A stretch of 64,000 bases of DNA. Origin: Paenibacillus artemisiicola. GTDB taxonomy: Bacteria; Bacillota; Bacilli; Paenibacillales; Paenibacillaceae. The DNA lies in the NCBI RefSeq assembly GCF_017652985.1, contig NZ_JAGGDJ010000022.1:1-64000 (forward strand), given 5' to 3'. The notes beneath the pieces are model-generated. The model saw only the letters and a list, made by a program, of their open reading frames with translations. It was not told the origin of the DNA and did no database searches. This document shows positions 63,086 to 64,000 of this stretch, in pieces. The translations under genes and the position numbers were made by a program. Positions within the stretch are counted from its first letter, which is position 1; the number at the start of each line of letters is the position of its first letter.

Positions 63086-63224
63086 ATTCGATATTATATA
63101 CGGTCAACTTCGGACAGTTCAATATCACATTTATACACGTTCTGACTGGTGAATACAGCGTCATATCGGAACATAAATTCCAATTTCGAAAGTGTCGCAT
63201 TTGGGGACGGCAGGCGTATGCGGC

Positions 63225-63485
63225 TTACAGAAACATGCCGCCCGATGCCTCGATTCTTTGCGCGTTCAACCGGCCCATTTCCGGCGAGCAAATCGCGGCG
63301 ATAACGCCTTCGATGTCGTCGGCTTCCCCTGCTCTCCCAAGCGCCGTAACGGAGCTGATTTGTGCTTGAAGAGCCGAATTGTTCCGAAGCGTTCCTCCGG
63401 CGAAATCCGTCATGATCGCTCCTGGCGCGACGGAATTGACGCGAATGCCGCGGGTGTGCAGGCCTTGTCCGGCGTTGTCGACGAA
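63225..63485 (-). pseudogene. C-terminal fragment of a short-chain dehydrogenase
   Basis: The frame contains RGIRVNSVAPGAIMTDFAGG, TALGRAGEADDIEGVIAAIC and the end NAQRIEASGGMFL, the last third of a classical SDR. The Rossmann motif and the Ser-Tyr-Lys active site are missing, and the first residues of the open frame (before about 63485) are unrelated. A truncated gene. Confidence 0.75.
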
Positions 63486-63545
63486 GTAGTTCAGGTCAAT
63501 TATCGCCGGCGCATAACGGTTGGTTTGTGGTTTTTCCCAAAACAA

Positions 63546-63577
63546 AATCCCCTATTGCGATATACAGCAATGGGGAT
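63546..63577. terminator. Hairpin between the SDR fragment and the monooxygenase
   Basis: ATCCCCTATTGC pairs with CAGCAATGGGGAT-type sequence (one bulge). It lies about 60 bp after the stop of the minus-strand monooxygenase and probably terminates it. Confidence 0.45.
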
Positions 63578-63628
63578 AAAATGAAGTAAAAGCGTTTGGC
63601 TAGTGTCATTTCTAAGAGATGTGGCACA

Positions 63629-63958
63629 CTACACCTTAATAGGTTCAAATGTTTTAACGACTTCATATGAACCGGGCTCGAATTTCGCTATCGTCATCGC
63701 TTCTTGTAAATACGGAAGAGGTTTTGGGTCATTTCGCATTGCTTGGTAATGCTCCATGGTACTCCATTGCGCGTACATCGTTACTTTCGTTCCATCCGTT
63801 CCTCGATGAAGGCTACATGAAACGAATCCTGGCGCATATCGAACGGAGGCATCCGTTGCTTGAGTAAGCAATTCGAGAAGTCGGTCTTGATTTTGGGGCT
63901 CGACGGTAAACACGTTGATAAAGGTCACGACTTTGTTGCTTGTGGAAATTTGAGTCAT
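63629..63958 (-). CDS. Antibiotic biosynthesis monooxygenase (ABM)-domain protein
   Basis: 109 residues of the ABM ferredoxin-like fold: FINVFTVEPQNQDRLLELLT, PGFVSCSLHRGTDGTKVTMY and QWSTMEHYQAM. Small proteins of this type act as dimeric cofactor-free oxygenases on quinones or polyketide-like compounds, or have no proven activity. The gene lies upstream of the SDR fragment on the same strand and may once have formed an operon with it. The start has AGCGAGGGAGCCCACG upstream. Confidence 0.8.
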   Translation of the reverse strand: MTQISTSNKVVTFINVFTVEPQNQDRLLELLTQATDASVRYAPGFVSCSLHRGTDGTKVTMYAQWSTMEHYQAMRNDPKPLPYLQEAMTIAKFEPGSYEVVKTFEPIKV

Positions 63959-64000
63959 CGTGGGCTCCCTCGCTGTTTTCTGGAAAGCGGCAAAAAATTT

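Overview
The window looks like a chromosomal segment of an endospore-forming Firmicute of the Paenibacillus/Cohnella type. The evidence is a gerA/gerC/gerB-type spore germination operon, YesM/YesN-style two-component regulators, several CUT1 sugar ABC transporters without their own ATPase, strong AGGAGG-type ribosome binding sites and mixed base composition. No rRNA, tRNA, CRISPR array or prophage was seen. The window carries an unusual load of broken genes and insertion-sequence debris between intact operons.

Layout. 0.3-5.0 kb: a BlaI-type repressor with a BlaR1/MecR1-type membrane peptidase, then a divergent AraC regulator and short-chain dehydrogenase. 5.1-8.7 kb: dispersed repeats, a DUF5071-like protein, and a sulfite-oxidase-like protein fused in frame to a GlcG/HbpS-like domain. 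8.7-14.1 kb: sugar transporter 1 (lipoprotein, two permeases), a LacI regulator and a phytanoyl-CoA-dioxygenase-like enzyme, tied together by a shared palindromic operator candidate. 14.1-21.3 kb: an AT-rich LplABC-type transporter 2 with a membrane-bound AraC regulator, preceded by a decayed duplicate of the same regulatory locus. 22.0-31.7 kb: a GC-rich glycan-utilisation operon with transporter 3, a Gfo/Idh/MocA oxidoreductase, a YesM-like kinase, a YesN-like regulator and a GH116 glycosidase.

31.7-36.3 kb is a graveyard: a repeat copy, a fragment resembling a TIR-like (DUF1863/ThsB-type) protein, a MarR regulator, IS3- and IS110-type remnants, a DUF4046-like protein, and an Rrf2 regulator that has lost an internal segment. 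36.5-39.9 kb: two paralogous AhpD-like proteins around an azoreductase and an EamA exporter, then a YjjG-like nucleotidase. 40.0-43.8 kb: germination operon. 43.8-50.8 kb: mostly debris with a truncated acetyltransferase, an old-yellow-enzyme/iron-alcohol-dehydrogenase chimera, a secreted nuclease and an APH-type phosphotransferase. 50.8-54.4 kb: a secreted four-repeat protein beside an OmpR-type two-component system.

54.6-64 kb holds oxidoreductases. An operon of SDR (broken), MFS transporter, aldehyde dehydrogenase and NADH-oxidase-like flavoprotein (frameshifted) and a separate aldehyde dehydrogenase gene are both fronted by promoters of nearly identical design. Each has TTGACT and TATACT 18 bp apart, flanked on both sides by GGAAT-N4-ATTCC palindromes. 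A TetR regulator lies between the two units and is the obvious candidate to bind them. This regulon and the sulfite oxidase-GlcG fusion are the most interesting intact items. All functional names are from reading the sequence alone; no database search was run.
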